NCBI RefSeq assembly: GCF_038148855.1
Contig: NZ_JBBVGR010000003.1
Coordinates: 310,001 to 374,000 of the forward strand
Reading direction: 5' to 3'
Length of the DNA: 64,000 nucleotides
DNA from: Phycobacter sedimenti
GTDB taxonomy: Bacteria > Pseudomonadota > Alphaproteobacteria > Rhodobacterales > Rhodobacteraceae
Shown: positions 17,028 through 26,541 of the stretch, in pieces
Layout: every line of letters begins with the position of its first letter
How positions within the stretch are numbered: position 1 is the stretch's first letter
The notes under the pieces: model-generated
Told to the model about the DNA's origin: nothing
Seen by the model: only the letters and a program-made list of their open reading frames with translations
Database searches by the model: none
Program-made: the position numbers and the translations under genes

Positions 17028-18094
17028 CCTTAGTGCATGACACCACTGCGGAAGGGGCGGTTGGCGCCGCCCCTCTCTACGCCCGCATCATTGCACGGCG
17101 CCTCTTCTGGCTGACCATCGGTGCCGCCGCGCTGGGGCTGGCCATGGTGCTGGATATCCTCACGGGCCCGGCGATGCTGGGGCTGGCGGATGTGCTGCAC
17201 TCCCTGTTTCTTCCCGGCTCGGCGGATGCCACCAATGTGGTGATCGTCTGGTCGATCCGCCTGCCCATGACCCTGATGGCCGTCACCATCGGCGTGGCGC
17301 TGAGCGTTGCGGGTGTGGCCATGCAGACGATTCTCGGCAACCCGCTCGCCAGCCCCTATACACTGGGCCTGTCCGCCGCTGCCGGCTTTGGCGCATCGCT
17401 GGCGCTGCTGACCGGGATCACGCTGCCGATCCTAGGTCTGTTCACCGTGCCTTTCGCGGCCTTCGTCGCCTCTGCCTGCGCATCCGCGCTGGTCTACGGG
17501 TTTTCCCGCGTACGGGGCATGAGTTCGGAGATCATGGTGCTTGCGGGCATTGCCACGCTGTTTCTGTTCCAGTCCCTGCAATCCATGCTGCAATACATGG
17601 CCGAACCCGAGGTGCTGCAGGCTATCGTCTTCTGGCTGTTCGGATCGCTGCTGAAGGCAAGCTGGTCCAACCTGCCGATCAGCGCAGGCCTGACCGCCCT
17701 CTGCATCCTCGCGCTGCTGCCCGACCTCTGGCGGCTTACCGCCCTGCGCATGGGGGACGAGCGCGCCGCTGCCGTCGGTGTCGATGTCGGCAAGCTACGG
17801 ATCCGGGTCTTTACCCTGACCGCCATTCTGACCGCGGGCGCGATCTGTTTTGTTGGCACCATCGGCTTTGTCGGTCTTGTCGCGCCCCATATCGCGCGCA
17901 TGCTGGTGGGCGAGGATCAACGGTTCCTCGTGCCCATGGCCGCGCTGACCGGCGCGTTTGTCATGGTGGCGGCCTCGGTCCTGTCGAAACTGATTTCACC
18001 CGGTCATGTGATCCCGATCGGCATCGTCACCGCCGTTTTCGGTGTGCCCTTCCTGTTCATCCTGATCCTGCGCGGCAAAAGGAGAAGCTGGTGA
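17024..18094 (+). CDS. FecCD-family ABC transporter permease
   Basis: A 356-aa permease with about ten transmembrane helices and the FecCD landmarks: SIRLPMTLMAVTIGVALSVAG, MQTILGNPLASPYTLGLSAAAGFG, the cytoplasmic coupling region around RMGDERAAAVGVDVGKLR, and GFVGLVAPHIARMLVGEDQR near the C-terminus. It forms the membrane channel (as a homodimer, since only one permease gene is present) for the upstream binding protein. It is ATGA-coupled upstream and overlaps the GTG of the ATPase gene. Confidence 0.93.
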   Translation: MTLVHDTTAEGAVGAAPLYARIIARRLFWLTIGAAALGLAMVLDILTGPAMLGLADVLHSLFLPGSADATNVVIVWSIRLPMTLMAVTIGVALSVAGVAMQTILGNPLASPYTLGLSAAAGFGASLALLTGITLPILGLFTVPFAAFVASACASALVYGFSRVRGMSSEIMVLAGIATLFLFQSLQSMLQYMAEPEVLQAIVFWLFGSLLKASWSNLPISAGLTALCILALLPDLWRLTALRMGDERAAAVGVDVGKLRIRVFTLTAILTAGAICFVGTIGFVGLVAPHIARMLVGEDQRFLVPMAALTGAFVMVAASVLSKLISPGHVIPIGIVTAVFGVPFLFILILRGKRRSW

Positions 18095-18849
18095 GCCTTT
18101 CGATCCAATCCCTTTATGCAAGTCATGGGCGTAAGCCGGTCCTGACCAACGTCACCGCCCAGCTGGAACCGGGCCGGATCACCGCCCTGATCGGCCCCAA
18201 TGGCACCGGAAAATCGACTCTGCTCAAGGCGGTTTCCGGCCTGATGCCCGCCACCGGAGAGGTGACGCTGAACGGCGAAGTCCTGCATGCGCCAAGGCGG
18301 CGCGAGATCTTTTCCTACATGCCACAGGACAGCGGCGCCCAAAGCAGCATCAGCGTTTTCGAGGTGGTCCTTCTGGGCCGTATGCGCAGCCTAGGCCTGT
18401 CGGTACCGCAAGAGTTGCAGGACGAGGTGGAGGCAACACTGGCCCGGTTCGGCATTTCCCATCTGGCGGCGCGCGCGCTCGACCAGATCAGCGGCGGACA
18501 GCGGCAGATGGTGTTCCTCGCGCAGGCCATGTTCCGCCGCCCCGAGGTGCTGCTGCTGGACGAACCCACCGCTGCGCTCGACATGCGCCATCAGCTTGTT
18601 GTGCTTGAGACCGTCAAGGAGACCGTGCAGAGCCGCAACATGATCGCTGTGATTGCGCTCCACGATCTGAACCTTGTGGCGCAGTTTGCCGATCACGTCA
18701 TCTGTCTTTCCGACGGGCGGCTCAATGGCGAAGGAACCTGCGCCGAGGTGCTGACACCGGAGCGTCTGGCCGCGATCTATGGGGTTCATGCCGAGGTTTC
18801 GACCAACGAGCGGGGCGATCTCCGCATCCGCCCGATCAGACCCGTCTGA
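18091..18849 (+). CDS. FecE-type ABC transporter ATP-binding protein
   Basis: A 252-aa ATPase powering the FecBCD-type importer. Walker A is GPNGTGKST, the signature motif is ISGGQRQM, Walker B is VLLLDEP followed by the D-loop AALD, and the switch His is in ALHDLN. The GTG start at 18091 overlaps the permease stop. The C-terminus AAIYGVHAEV is typical of the FecE/BtuD group. The gene is convergent with the AmgK-like kinase, 4 bp apart. Confidence 0.93.
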   Translation: MSLSIQSLYASHGRKPVLTNVTAQLEPGRITALIGPNGTGKSTLLKAVSGLMPATGEVTLNGEVLHAPRRREIFSYMPQDSGAQSSISVFEVVLLGRMRSLGLSVPQELQDEVEATLARFGISHLAARALDQISGGQRQMVFLAQAMFRRPEVLLLDEPTAALDMRHQLVVLETVKETVQSRNMIAVIALHDLNLVAQFADHVICLSDGRLNGEGTCAEVLTPERLAAIYGVHAEVSTNERGDLRIRPIRPV

Positions 18850-18853
18850 TGTC

Positions 18854-19864
18854 TCAGGCAGTTCCCGCAAGCATCGGGGCCGCCTGTCGCCAACCGGGTA
18901 GTTCGCGATCAAGGAACTCCGCGACATCGGTCAGTCCGGCGACCTCCAGGGCCATCTCTACCTGGCGCAGCACACGGGGCAGAAAGCGCAGGTATCCGGG
19001 TTTGCCGTCGCGCAGGTTCAGGCGCAGAAAGACCCCTGCGATCCGGGTGTGCCGCTGCGCCCCCAGAAGGTGATAGCGGCGCCGTATCTCTGCCGGGCCT
19101 CCGGCGGTAGCAGGGGCCGCAGCGATGTAGCGTTCCAGCATCGCCTGCTCCAGTCCCGGCGCCAGATCGCGGCGTGCGTCCTGCAGCAGGGAAACCAGAT
19201 CATATTCCGGCAGTCCAATCACCCCGTCCTGAAAATCCAGCAAGCCACAGCGGCGCACACCCTCGCGCCGGTCCAGCTCCATCAGGTTGTCAACGTGGAA
19301 ATCCCGCAGAACCAGCGTGCGCGGCCCTTTGCCCAGACTGGCAAGCGGAACCTGCCACAGCGCACGAAAGGCCGCATCGAAGGCCACCACATCAACATCC
19401 GGGCGCAGGGCAGGCGCGAACCACTGCGTGAAAATCGACAGCTCATCCAGGAGGGTCGCCAAATCGTAGTCCGGCACATCCACAGCAGCCGCTTGCGGGT
19501 GGTGATGCAGGTGCAACAGAGCGTCGACGGCCAGCGCATAGAGCTCCGCCTCGGCCCGTCCTGCGGCCAGTTGCACGCTGTAGGTGCGGGTGCCAAAATC
19601 CTCGATCAGGGCAAGGCCGCTTTCAGCATCAGCACAATGGACCTGCGGTGCGCTGAGGCCAAGGTCCGCAAGGTGACGTGCAATCCGGATGAACCCCGCA
19701 AAGCCGACCGGATCAAGGCGATCCTCCATCAGCATCTTGCCGCGCCCCTCAAGCCGATAGTACCGCCGCGCAGAGGCATCCCCCGGCAGGGGCGCAAGGG
19801 ATACGTCCGTCTCGCCACAGGCGGCGAGAAAGGCAACAAGGTCAGAAGAGGTGCAGGCAGTCAT
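18854..19864 (-). CDS. aminoglycoside-phosphotransferase-fold kinase, AmgK-like
   Basis: A 336-aa APH-fold kinase. The N-lobe begins LAPLPGDASARRYYRLEGRG, the catalytic loop is LRDFHVDNLM, and the Mg-binding motif is LLDFQDGVIG. This resembles AmgK, the anomeric N-acetylmuramate/N-acetylglucosamine kinase of the peptidoglycan recycling route. AmgK is usually encoded with tsaE and the nucleotidyltransferase murU, but neither is near it here, so this may be a paralogue with another sugar or amino-alcohol substrate. The gene is convergent with the ABC ATPase gene. Confidence 0.8.
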   Translation of the reverse strand: MTACTSSDLVAFLAACGETDVSLAPLPGDASARRYYRLEGRGKMLMEDRLDPVGFAGFIRIARHLADLGLSAPQVHCADAESGLALIEDFGTRTYSVQLAAGRAEAELYALAVDALLHLHHHPQAAAVDVPDYDLATLLDELSIFTQWFAPALRPDVDVVAFDAAFRALWQVPLASLGKGPRTLVLRDFHVDNLMELDRREGVRRCGLLDFQDGVIGLPEYDLVSLLQDARRDLAPGLEQAMLERYIAAAPATAGGPAEIRRRYHLLGAQRHTRIAGVFLRLNLRDGKPGYLRFLPRVLRQVEMALEVAGLTDVAEFLDRELPGWRQAAPMLAGTA

Positions 19865-19945
19865 AGCTGGGCGCTTTGCGTCAAGGTTCTGAGATGCCTT
19901 CCGACCTGCAGGATTTTGCGGCTCTCGTCCAGAGGACCTGAAGGG

Positions 19946-20176
19946 TCATGAGCCCTGTTTCACCAGCCGGTTCACAAATCCGCGCACCAGCGGCGCCACG
20001 ACCAGCACCACGCAAAAGGCAACCGGCCATCCGAACAACCACGCGCTGAGCCAGGCATCCACGGTCTGCGCCGTGAAGCCGACATTCTTGAGGGCCGCAA
20101 CAAAGGTCACGATGCAGGACATGATCCCGGACAAAAGGAAACCAAACAGGACCGGGGCGAAACGAGCAGGCAGCAT
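19946..20176 (-). CDS. DUF2798 small membrane protein
   Basis: A 76-aa protein made mostly of two transmembrane helices (FAPVLFGFLLSGIMSCIVTFVA and AWLFGWPVAFCVVLVVAPLV), matching the DUF2798 family of small integral membrane proteins of unknown role. The ATG at 20176 has AAGGAG on the minus strand; longer in-frame starts lack an SD. It stands between two same-strand genes with gaps of about 80 and 100 bp. Confidence 0.8.
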   Translation of the reverse strand: MLPARFAPVLFGFLLSGIMSCIVTFVAALKNVGFTAQTVDAWLSAWLFGWPVAFCVVLVVAPLVRGFVNRLVKQGS

Positions 20177-20278
20177 GGACGACTCCTTGATCACATTCAG
20201 CGGTATATATGTGACAGACGAAGCAAGAATGCCAGCCGTTTGCGGCTTCACATCAGCACAACTCCCTGTGCGAAAGTC

Positions 20279-21031
20279 TCAGATCATCCAGCCCAGACTG
20301 TCTTCGGTACGCAAGGTGGACGGCGTGTATTCGGCGCTGACCCAGCCTTCATAGCCGCTGTCATCAATGGCGGCGAAAAGTTCCTCAAAATCAACCGGAC
20401 CCGTGCCCGGCTCGCAGCGGCTGGGGGCTGCTCCAATCTGGATGTGAACGACCTTTTCCGAGAAATTTTCCCAGACCTTGAGCGCATCGCCATGGATCAG
20501 CTGGGCGTGATAGGCATCGTATTGCAGGCCGACATTCGGGCGATCCACGGCCTCAAGCACCTCGGCGGCCAAGTTGTAGTCGTTGAGGAAGTAATCCGGC
20601 TGATCGCCCGAGTTCAGCGGTTCGATGGTGAACTGCTGCGAAGGTGCCCGGTCAGCGGCCCATTGCAGGTTCTGAATGAAGGTCTGTTTGGCCAGATCCC
20701 CTGAGGTGTAGCCAGACATAATGTGAATCGCGCCGGGACGCAGGATGTCCGCGTAGCGCAATACCCGGCGGATATCCCGCTGAAACCGGTCCGTACCGCC
20801 CGGCAGCGCGGCGTAACCGGGCATGCCGCCGGTATAGTTGGGAGGCGGCGCATTAATAAGCAGCAACTCCAGCCCATTGGACAAAAGCGCCCGCTGGGTT
20901 TCCTTTGCTGCCAGTTCATAGGGAAACAGGATCTCAACCGCCTCGAACCCAGCCTTGGCTGCCGCCGCAAAGCGCTCCAGGTAGGGGAGTTCGGCAAAAA
21001 GCAATGAGATATTCGCGGCAAAACGTGGCAT
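20279..21031 (-). CDS. hydroxypyruvate isomerase family protein (xylose-isomerase-like TIM barrel)
   Basis: A 250-aa protein of the Hyi family. The sequence begins MPRFAANISLLFAELPYLERF, as in hydroxypyruvate isomerases, and the barrel metal-ligand positions can be seen around VEILFPYE, FTIEPLNSGD, LQYDAYHAQ and the C-terminal VSAEYTP. Known members isomerise hydroxypyruvate to tartronate semialdehyde (glyoxylate metabolism); closely related OtnI-type enzymes act on other acids. No glyoxylate genes are nearby, so exact activity is inferred. The start at 21031 is chosen from family length. Confidence 0.85.
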   Translation of the reverse strand: MPRFAANISLLFAELPYLERFAAAAKAGFEAVEILFPYELAAKETQRALLSNGLELLLINAPPPNYTGGMPGYAALPGGTDRFQRDIRRVLRYADILRPGAIHIMSGYTSGDLAKQTFIQNLQWAADRAPSQQFTIEPLNSGDQPDYFLNDYNLAAEVLEAVDRPNVGLQYDAYHAQLIHGDALKVWENFSEKVVHIQIGAAPSRCEPGTGPVDFEELFAAIDDSGYEGWVSAEYTPSTLRTEDSLGWMI

Positions 21032-21196
21032 GAACTGTCCTGTGGTTTTGGGCGAAGGTCTATCGTTTTGGCGTTTCTGCGCCAAGGGACGGAACATCAG
21101 GCATTGAAGGCAACCGCCACACAATCGCCATACTCTCGACTCGTTTTCGCCAGAGCCGTCTTTCGCGCCGCCGATGCACGACCACCGCCCTTGCGC

Positions 21197-21793
21197 TCAG
21201 ACCTCTTCGAGTTCGACAGAGGGAATGACAGGAAAGAATTGCCCCGACGACCAAAGCCCGAACCAGCCTTCGTGATGCGCGCCCAGTTCAACCAGCCGGT
21301 AAAAGCTCTTGCGATCGATGAGCGCCTCAAGGCCGGCGCGGATCTCAACATAAGGAGAGGGTTCACCGCTTTCTGGATCGCGCACCACGCGGATCGGATG
21401 ATCCGGACCGGCAACCGCGCTGTCCCCGACATGAGTGGTGAAGGTCAGGACCTGAGCGACGCCCGTCCCTGCCGCTTCGAAATCCACCGCCACGAAAGGC
21501 GCATCATCGACCGTGATCCCGACTTTCTCCACCGGGGTCACAAGGAAGTACTTGTCTCCCTCGCGCTTCAGGATTGATGAAAAAAGGCGCACCAGTTCAA
21601 ACCGCCCAATCGGAGTGCCCAGGTAGAACCAGGTGCCATCGCGTGCGATACGCATGTCCAGATCGCCGCAAAACGGCGGGTTCCACAGGTGAACAGGCGG
21701 CAATCCGCCCCCTTTTCGGGCCGCTTTGGCTGATGCGGCCAACCCGTCGGCTGTCGGTGTCACGATGTTTTGTCCACTCATTGTTTTTGCCAT
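21197..21793 (-). CDS. DUF1285 domain protein
   Basis: A 198-aa protein matching the DUF1285 family: the N-terminal half has LPPVHLWNPPFCGDLDMRIA and GTWFYLGTPIGR, and the middle KREGDKYFLVTPVEKVGITVDDAPF. Function is unknown in general. The first Met at 21793 has AGCGGAA upstream; an ATG at 21781 is an alternative. It is divergent from the MoxR operon with only 52 bp between starts, so the two promoters must overlap. In many Rhodobacteraceae this gene adjoins the MoxR operon, as far as I recall. Confidence 0.85.
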   Translation of the reverse strand: MAKTMSGQNIVTPTADGLAASAKAARKGGGLPPVHLWNPPFCGDLDMRIARDGTWFYLGTPIGRFELVRLFSSILKREGDKYFLVTPVEKVGITVDDAPFVAVDFEAAGTGVAQVLTFTTHVGDSAVAGPDHPIRVVRDPESGEPSPYVEIRAGLEALIDRKSFYRLVELGAHHEGWFGLWSSGQFFPVIPSVELEEV

Positions 21794-21845
21794 TTCCGCT
21801 GGGCGCTATACACTACTCACATATATGCGCTGTGAAAGGAAAGTC

Positions 21846-22853
21846 ATGTCCGAACCCGATGATCTGCTGGCCGAGATCGAGGCGCTCGAAACCAAGCTGC
21901 AACAGGCGCGCGCGTCGATCACCCGCCGTTTTATCGGACAGGAGCGGGTCGTGGACCTGACCCTTGCCACCCTGCTCTGTGGTGGTCACGGGCTTCTGGT
22001 CGGCCTGCCGGGCCTTGGCAAGACACGGCTGGTCGAAACGCTTTCGACCGTGATGGGCCTCAATGGCAACCGCATCCAGTTCACCCCCGATCTGATGCCG
22101 GCCGATATCCTCGGCTCCGAGGTGCTGGACAAGGCCGCAGACGGCACCCGCGCCTTCCGCTTCGTGCCGGGACCGATCTTCTGCCAGCTTCTGATGGCGG
22201 ATGAAATCAACCGCGCCAGCCCGCGCACCCAATCGGCGCTGCTGCAAGCGATGCAGGAGCGCACCGTGACCGTCGCAGGCGAAGACCGCCCGCTGGGAAC
22301 GCCGTTTCATGTGCTGGCCACCCAGAACCCGATCGAGCAGGAAGGCACCTACCCCCTGCCCGAGGCGCAGCTGGACCGCTTCCTGTTCCAGATCGACGTG
22401 CATTATCCCGACCGCGGCACCGAACGCGATATCCTCCTGGCGACCACTGGCGTGGAAGAGGCCGAGGCCCATCAGGTCTTTTCCGCCGACGAGCTGATCG
22501 CCGCCCAGACCCTGCTGCGCCGGATGCCGGTCGGGGAGTCCGTGGTCGAGATGATCCTCGATCTGGTGCGCGCCTTCCGTCCCGATGAACCGGGCGTGTC
22601 GGACCGCGTTGCCCAGACCGTGGCCTGGGGACCGGGTCCACGCGCGGCGCAGGCGCTGATGCTGGCGGTGCGCGCCCGCGCGCTGTTGCAGGCGCGGCTT
22701 GCGCCCAGCGCCGAGGATGTGATCGAGATGGCCCGACCCGTGCTGACTCACCGGATGCAGCTGAACTTTGCCGCCCGCGCCCGTGGCGAAAGCCTGGCCG
22801 ATCTGATCGACGAGACCGCCGCAAGCCTCGCGCGCACCGGGGTCGCCGCGTGA
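21846..22853 (+). CDS. MoxR-family AAA+ ATPase
   Basis: A 335-aa MoxR ATPase, a chaperone-like AAA+ protein that in studied cases activates partner von Willebrand-type or enzyme complexes. Walker A is GLPGLGKT, Walker B LLMADEIN, sensor 1 ATQNP, and the lid domain carries SDRVAQTVAWGPGPRAAQAL. AAAGGAAAG precedes the ATG at 21846. It opens a four-gene operon with DUF58, a BatA/DUF4159 protein and a large membrane protein, the standard MoxR partners. The GTGA overlap with the next gene indicates coupling. Confidence 0.95.
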   Translation: MSEPDDLLAEIEALETKLQQARASITRRFIGQERVVDLTLATLLCGGHGLLVGLPGLGKTRLVETLSTVMGLNGNRIQFTPDLMPADILGSEVLDKAADGTRAFRFVPGPIFCQLLMADEINRASPRTQSALLQAMQERTVTVAGEDRPLGTPFHVLATQNPIEQEGTYPLPEAQLDRFLFQIDVHYPDRGTERDILLATTGVEEAEAHQVFSADELIAAQTLLRRMPVGESVVEMILDLVRAFRPDEPGVSDRVAQTVAWGPGPRAAQALMLAVRARALLQARLAPSAEDVIEMARPVLTHRMQLNFAARARGESLADLIDETAASLARTGVAA

Positions 22854-23749
22854 GCCAGCCCGCCGCCTCTTCCACGCAGGGCGCTGCCGACCTGCGCCAC
22901 CGGTCCGAGGCCGAAGCCAGCGCCCTGCCGCCGCTTTTGGTGCAGGCGCAGATGCTGGCAGGCTCGGTCCTTTTGGGGGAACACGGGCGGCGCCGCGCCG
23001 GAACCGGCGATGATTTCTGGCAATATCGCCCCCTGCAACAGGGCGACAGTCGCCGCATGATCGACCACCGCCGCTCGGCGCGGGGGGATGTGCAATTCGT
23101 GCGCGAACGCGAATGGCAGATCGCCCAGACCGTGCACCTGTGGACGGACCTTGGCGCCTCGATGCGGTTTTCCTCTTCCCCCGATCTGCCGCAAAAGATC
23201 GACCGCGCCCGCCTTCTGGCGCTGGCGACCTCGGTGCTGATGCTGCGCGGCGGGGAACGGGTGGGCCTCACCGGCGGCAAGCTGCCGCCCCGCAGCGGCA
23301 AGGCACAGGTTCTGCGTCTGGCCGAGGCGCTGGGCGCCGAGGATGACGCCGATTACGCTCCGCCCGAACATCGCGCCATGGTGCCCCATGCCCGCGCCCT
23401 GTTCATTTCGGATTTCCTTGGCCCCTTTGACGAGTTGCAGCTGGCGCTGACCAAGGCTGCCGACCGGGGCGTGCGCGGAGTTCTGTTGCAGGTACTGGAC
23501 CCAAGCGAGGAGAGCTTTCCTTTTTCGGGGCGCACCCGATTTCACAGCATCACCGGTGGGCTGACCCATGAAACACTGAAAGCCTCGGCGCTGAAGGATC
23601 GCTACCTCGACCGGCTGGCGGAGCGGCGCGATGCGCTTGATCGCCTGTGCCGCAGCGCAGGCTGGCGCCTTGGGCTGCATCACACAGGCGATCAAGCGCA
23701 ATCTGCGCTGATGTGGCTCTATCACGCGCTGGAAAGGTCCCCCGCATGA
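22850..23749 (+). CDS. DUF58 domain protein (MoxR partner)
   Basis: A 299-aa DUF58 protein. The hallmark block, here QYRPLQQGDSRRMIDHRRSA, is followed by GDVQFVREREW and a vWA-like fold (VHLWTDLGASM), in which the metal-ion-dependent adhesion site is only partly kept. DUF58 proteins accompany MoxR ATPases and are believed to be their substrates or adaptors. No transmembrane segment is evident. The GTG start overlaps the moxR-like stop, and the 3' end overlaps the next gene (ATGA). Confidence 0.92.
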   Translation: MSQPAASSTQGAADLRHRSEAEASALPPLLVQAQMLAGSVLLGEHGRRRAGTGDDFWQYRPLQQGDSRRMIDHRRSARGDVQFVREREWQIAQTVHLWTDLGASMRFSSSPDLPQKIDRARLLALATSVLMLRGGERVGLTGGKLPPRSGKAQVLRLAEALGAEDDADYAPPEHRAMVPHARALFISDFLGPFDELQLALTKAADRGVRGVLLQVLDPSEESFPFSGRTRFHSITGGLTHETLKASALKDRYLDRLAERRDALDRLCRSAGWRLGLHHTGDQAQSALMWLYHALERSPA

Positions 23750-26532
23750 CCCTGATCGCTGGCATCGGATTTGCCTATCCCTGGCTCCTGCTCGGCCTTC
23801 TGGCCCTGCCTATCCTCTGGATCCTCCTGCGCGCAGTGCCGCCAGCACCCCGGCGGCAGCCCTTCCCGGCTGTGACCCTGCTCTTGGGCCTTGGCGATGA
23901 CGAGAGCCTGTCTGACCGTACGCCCTGGTGGCTGTTGCTGCTGCGCATGCTGGCGCTGGCCGCCGCCATCATCGGTCTCGCCGGTCCGGTGCTGAATCCC
24001 GAGGCCCGCCAGACTGGCAGCGGGCCGCTGCTGGTGGTCATGGATGCGACCTGGGCGGGTGCCGAAGGCTGGGAGGAAACCCGTGATCAGATCTCCATGC
24101 GCCTCGAAGAAGCCGGGCGGGCCGGTCGCCCAGTCGCCCTGTTGCGCCTGAGCGAACCGGACGAACTGCAATTCCGCGCCGCCGCCGACTGGCTGCAGCA
24201 GTTGCCGGGTCTGGACCCGCAACCCTGGCAACCCTCCGCCGCTCAGGTGGAGCAGGCGCTGGCGCATATCGAAACGGCATCGGAAAGCTTTGAGACGCTC
24301 TGGTTCAGCGATGCGCTGGACTATCCCGGCCGCGACCAAGTGATCGCCACGCTCGAGGCACGCGGCACGCTTACCGTATACGAACACCCCGGCCCTGTTT
24401 ATGCCCTTGCCCCGCCCACAATCGCGGATGGTGCACTGGAGCTGACCGCCGAACGCAGCCTTGCAGGCCCCATCGAAGAGCTGACCCTGCAAGCCCGAGG
24501 CCGCGATCCGGGCGGCACCCTGCGCAGCCTCGCGCAGGCCACGCTGAGATTTGAAGACGGTGAAAGCCGCGCCACCGTGCGTCTGGCGCTTCCGTCCGAA
24601 CTGCGCGCGCGCATCACCCGCTTTGAACTCACCGGCCAGCGCAGCGCCGGGGCCGTTGCTCTGGCAGACGATGGGCTGCGCCGCCGCGAGGTGGCCCTGA
24701 TCGCCTCCGAAAGCGAAGACGAGGGCCTCGCGCTGCTGTCGCCGCTGCACTATCTGCGGCAGGCGCTGTTGCCCTCTGCAGACCTCTTGGAAGGCGCGCT
24801 CAGCGACCTTTTGCCTGCCAATCCCGATGTGATCATCCTCGCCGATGTGGCCCGCCTGCCGCCCGCGCAGGAAGAGGCGGTGATCGAATGGGTCGAGGCG
24901 GGCGGCCTTCTGGTGCGCTTTGCCGGGCCGCGCCTTGCCGCCAGCGACACCGCCCGCAGTGAAGAAGAGCCGCTGATGCCCGTCCGCCTGCGCCTTGGCG
25001 GGCGCAGCATCGGCGGCGCCATGAGCTGGGGAGAACCAAAGACCCTTGCGCCCTTTGCCGAAGGCACTCCTTTTGCAGGACTGGTGGCCCCCGATGAGGT
25101 CACCGTAACGGCGCAGGTCGTTGCGCAACCCGACCCCACGCTTGCAGCACGTTCCATCGCGGCTCTGGCCGATGGTACGCCGCTGGTCACACGCAAAGCG
25201 CTGGGACAGGGGCAGGTGGTGCTGTTCCATGTAACAGCGAATGCGGAATGGAGCAGCCTGCCGCTGTCAGGCCTCTTTGTGCAAATGCTGGAGCGGCTCG
25301 CGGTATCCTCGTCGGTGGGCACGCCCGAGGCGGCCAGCCTTGAAGGAACGGTCTGGCGGCCGGTCTCGGTCATCGACGGTTTTGGCCGCGCGGGCGATGC
25401 GGGCACCCTACCGGGTGTGCAAGGTCCGGACCTGATCACGGCCCCTGCCGGCCCCCTGTTGCGCCCCGGTCTTTATGACAGCGGCAGTCAGACCTTCGCG
25501 CGCAATGTCATGCGACCGGATGACACGTTGAGAGCGGCGACCTGGCCTGCCTCCGCAATGGTACTGGGCTACAGCCTGCCGCAGGAGCAGCCCCTGGGCG
25601 GAATGCTCTTGGGTCTGGCGGTTGCCTTGCTGGCACTGGATGTGCTTGCCACGCTCATGGTGTCAGGCCAGCTTGCGAACCTGCGACGCAGAACGGCTGC
25701 GGTACCGTTGATCGCGGGTCTGACGCTCGCCAGTCTGGCCCTTTCGGCAGATGATGTCCTTGCGCAAAGCGAAGGCTCAAACGATCCAATCGCAATGGCG
25801 GCTGAGCTGACCCTGGCCCATGTTCTGACAGGAGATGCAGAGGTCGACCGGATCGCACGGGCCGGTCTGCAGGGCCTGTCTGACACGCTGTTCTTCCGCA
25901 CCTCGATTGAGCCATCGGACCCTGTCGGCATTGATCTTGAACGGGATGAACTGGCCTTTTTTCCCCTGCTCTACTGGCCCGTGACAGCCGATCAGAAAAT
26001 GCCATCCCCTGCCGCCTATGACCGGCTCAACGCCTACTTGCGCAGTGGCGGCATGATCCTGTTCGACACCCGCGATGCGGATGTCGCCGCAGTCGGTGCC
26101 ACCAGCCCGCAAGCCCGCAGGTTGCAGCAACTGGCCCTGGCGCTGGACATCCCGCCACTGGAGCCTCTGCCATCGGACCATGTTCTGACCCGCACATTTT
26201 ACCTGCTGCAGGATTTTCCCGGCCGTCACCCCCGTGGCCCGCTCTGGGTCGAAGCGGCCCCGCCCGATGCCGAACAGACCGAAGGCATCCCCTTTCGCAA
26301 CCTCAATGACGGGGTGACCCCGGTGGTGATCGGCGGCAATGACTGGGCCTCGGCCTGGGCGGTGGATCAAAACGGGCGCCCCTTGCTGCCAGTGGGACGT
26401 GGCTTTGCCGGTGAACGGCAAAGGGAACTCTCACGACGCTTCGGGGTCAATCTGGTGATGCATGTGCTGACCGGGAACTACAAATCCGATCAGGTCCATG
26501 TACCAGCCCTGCTTGAGCGGCTGGGACAATAG
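23746..26532 (+). CDS. BatA N-terminal/DUF4159 membrane protein
   Basis: A 928-aa membrane protein. It opens with the two-helix BatA-type N-terminus (YPWLLLGLLALPILWILLRA and LLLLRMLALAAAIIGLAG), followed by a degenerate vWA-like region (VVMDATWAG in place of DxSxS). A large periplasmic part and a further membrane helix near residues 605-630 come next, then a C-terminal DUF4159 domain from about residue 700 with FFPLLYWPVTADQ and GGMILFDTRD. The family is found in MoxR operons and is thought to be scaffold or effector in envelope maintenance; no activity is established. It begins within the DUF58 stop codon. Confidence 0.9.
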   Translation: MTLIAGIGFAYPWLLLGLLALPILWILLRAVPPAPRRQPFPAVTLLLGLGDDESLSDRTPWWLLLLRMLALAAAIIGLAGPVLNPEARQTGSGPLLVVMDATWAGAEGWEETRDQISMRLEEAGRAGRPVALLRLSEPDELQFRAAADWLQQLPGLDPQPWQPSAAQVEQALAHIETASESFETLWFSDALDYPGRDQVIATLEARGTLTVYEHPGPVYALAPPTIADGALELTAERSLAGPIEELTLQARGRDPGGTLRSLAQATLRFEDGESRATVRLALPSELRARITRFELTGQRSAGAVALADDGLRRREVALIASESEDEGLALLSPLHYLRQALLPSADLLEGALSDLLPANPDVIILADVARLPPAQEEAVIEWVEAGGLLVRFAGPRLAASDTARSEEEPLMPVRLRLGGRSIGGAMSWGEPKTLAPFAEGTPFAGLVAPDEVTVTAQVVAQPDPTLAARSIAALADGTPLVTRKALGQGQVVLFHVTANAEWSSLPLSGLFVQMLERLAVSSSVGTPEAASLEGTVWRPVSVIDGFGRAGDAGTLPGVQGPDLITAPAGPLLRPGLYDSGSQTFARNVMRPDDTLRAATWPASAMVLGYSLPQEQPLGGMLLGLAVALLALDVLATLMVSGQLANLRRRTAAVPLIAGLTLASLALSADDVLAQSEGSNDPIAMAAELTLAHVLTGDAEVDRIARAGLQGLSDTLFFRTSIEPSDPVGIDLERDELAFFPLLYWPVTADQKMPSPAAYDRLNAYLRSGGMILFDTRDADVAAVGATSPQARRLQQLALALDIPPLEPLPSDHVLTRTFYLLQDFPGRHPRGPLWVEAAPPDAEQTEGIPFRNLNDGVTPVVIGGNDWASAWAVDQNGRPLLPVGRGFAGERQRELSRRFGVNLVMHVLTGNYKSDQVHVPALLERLGQ

Positions 26533-26541
26533 AGGCAGGCC

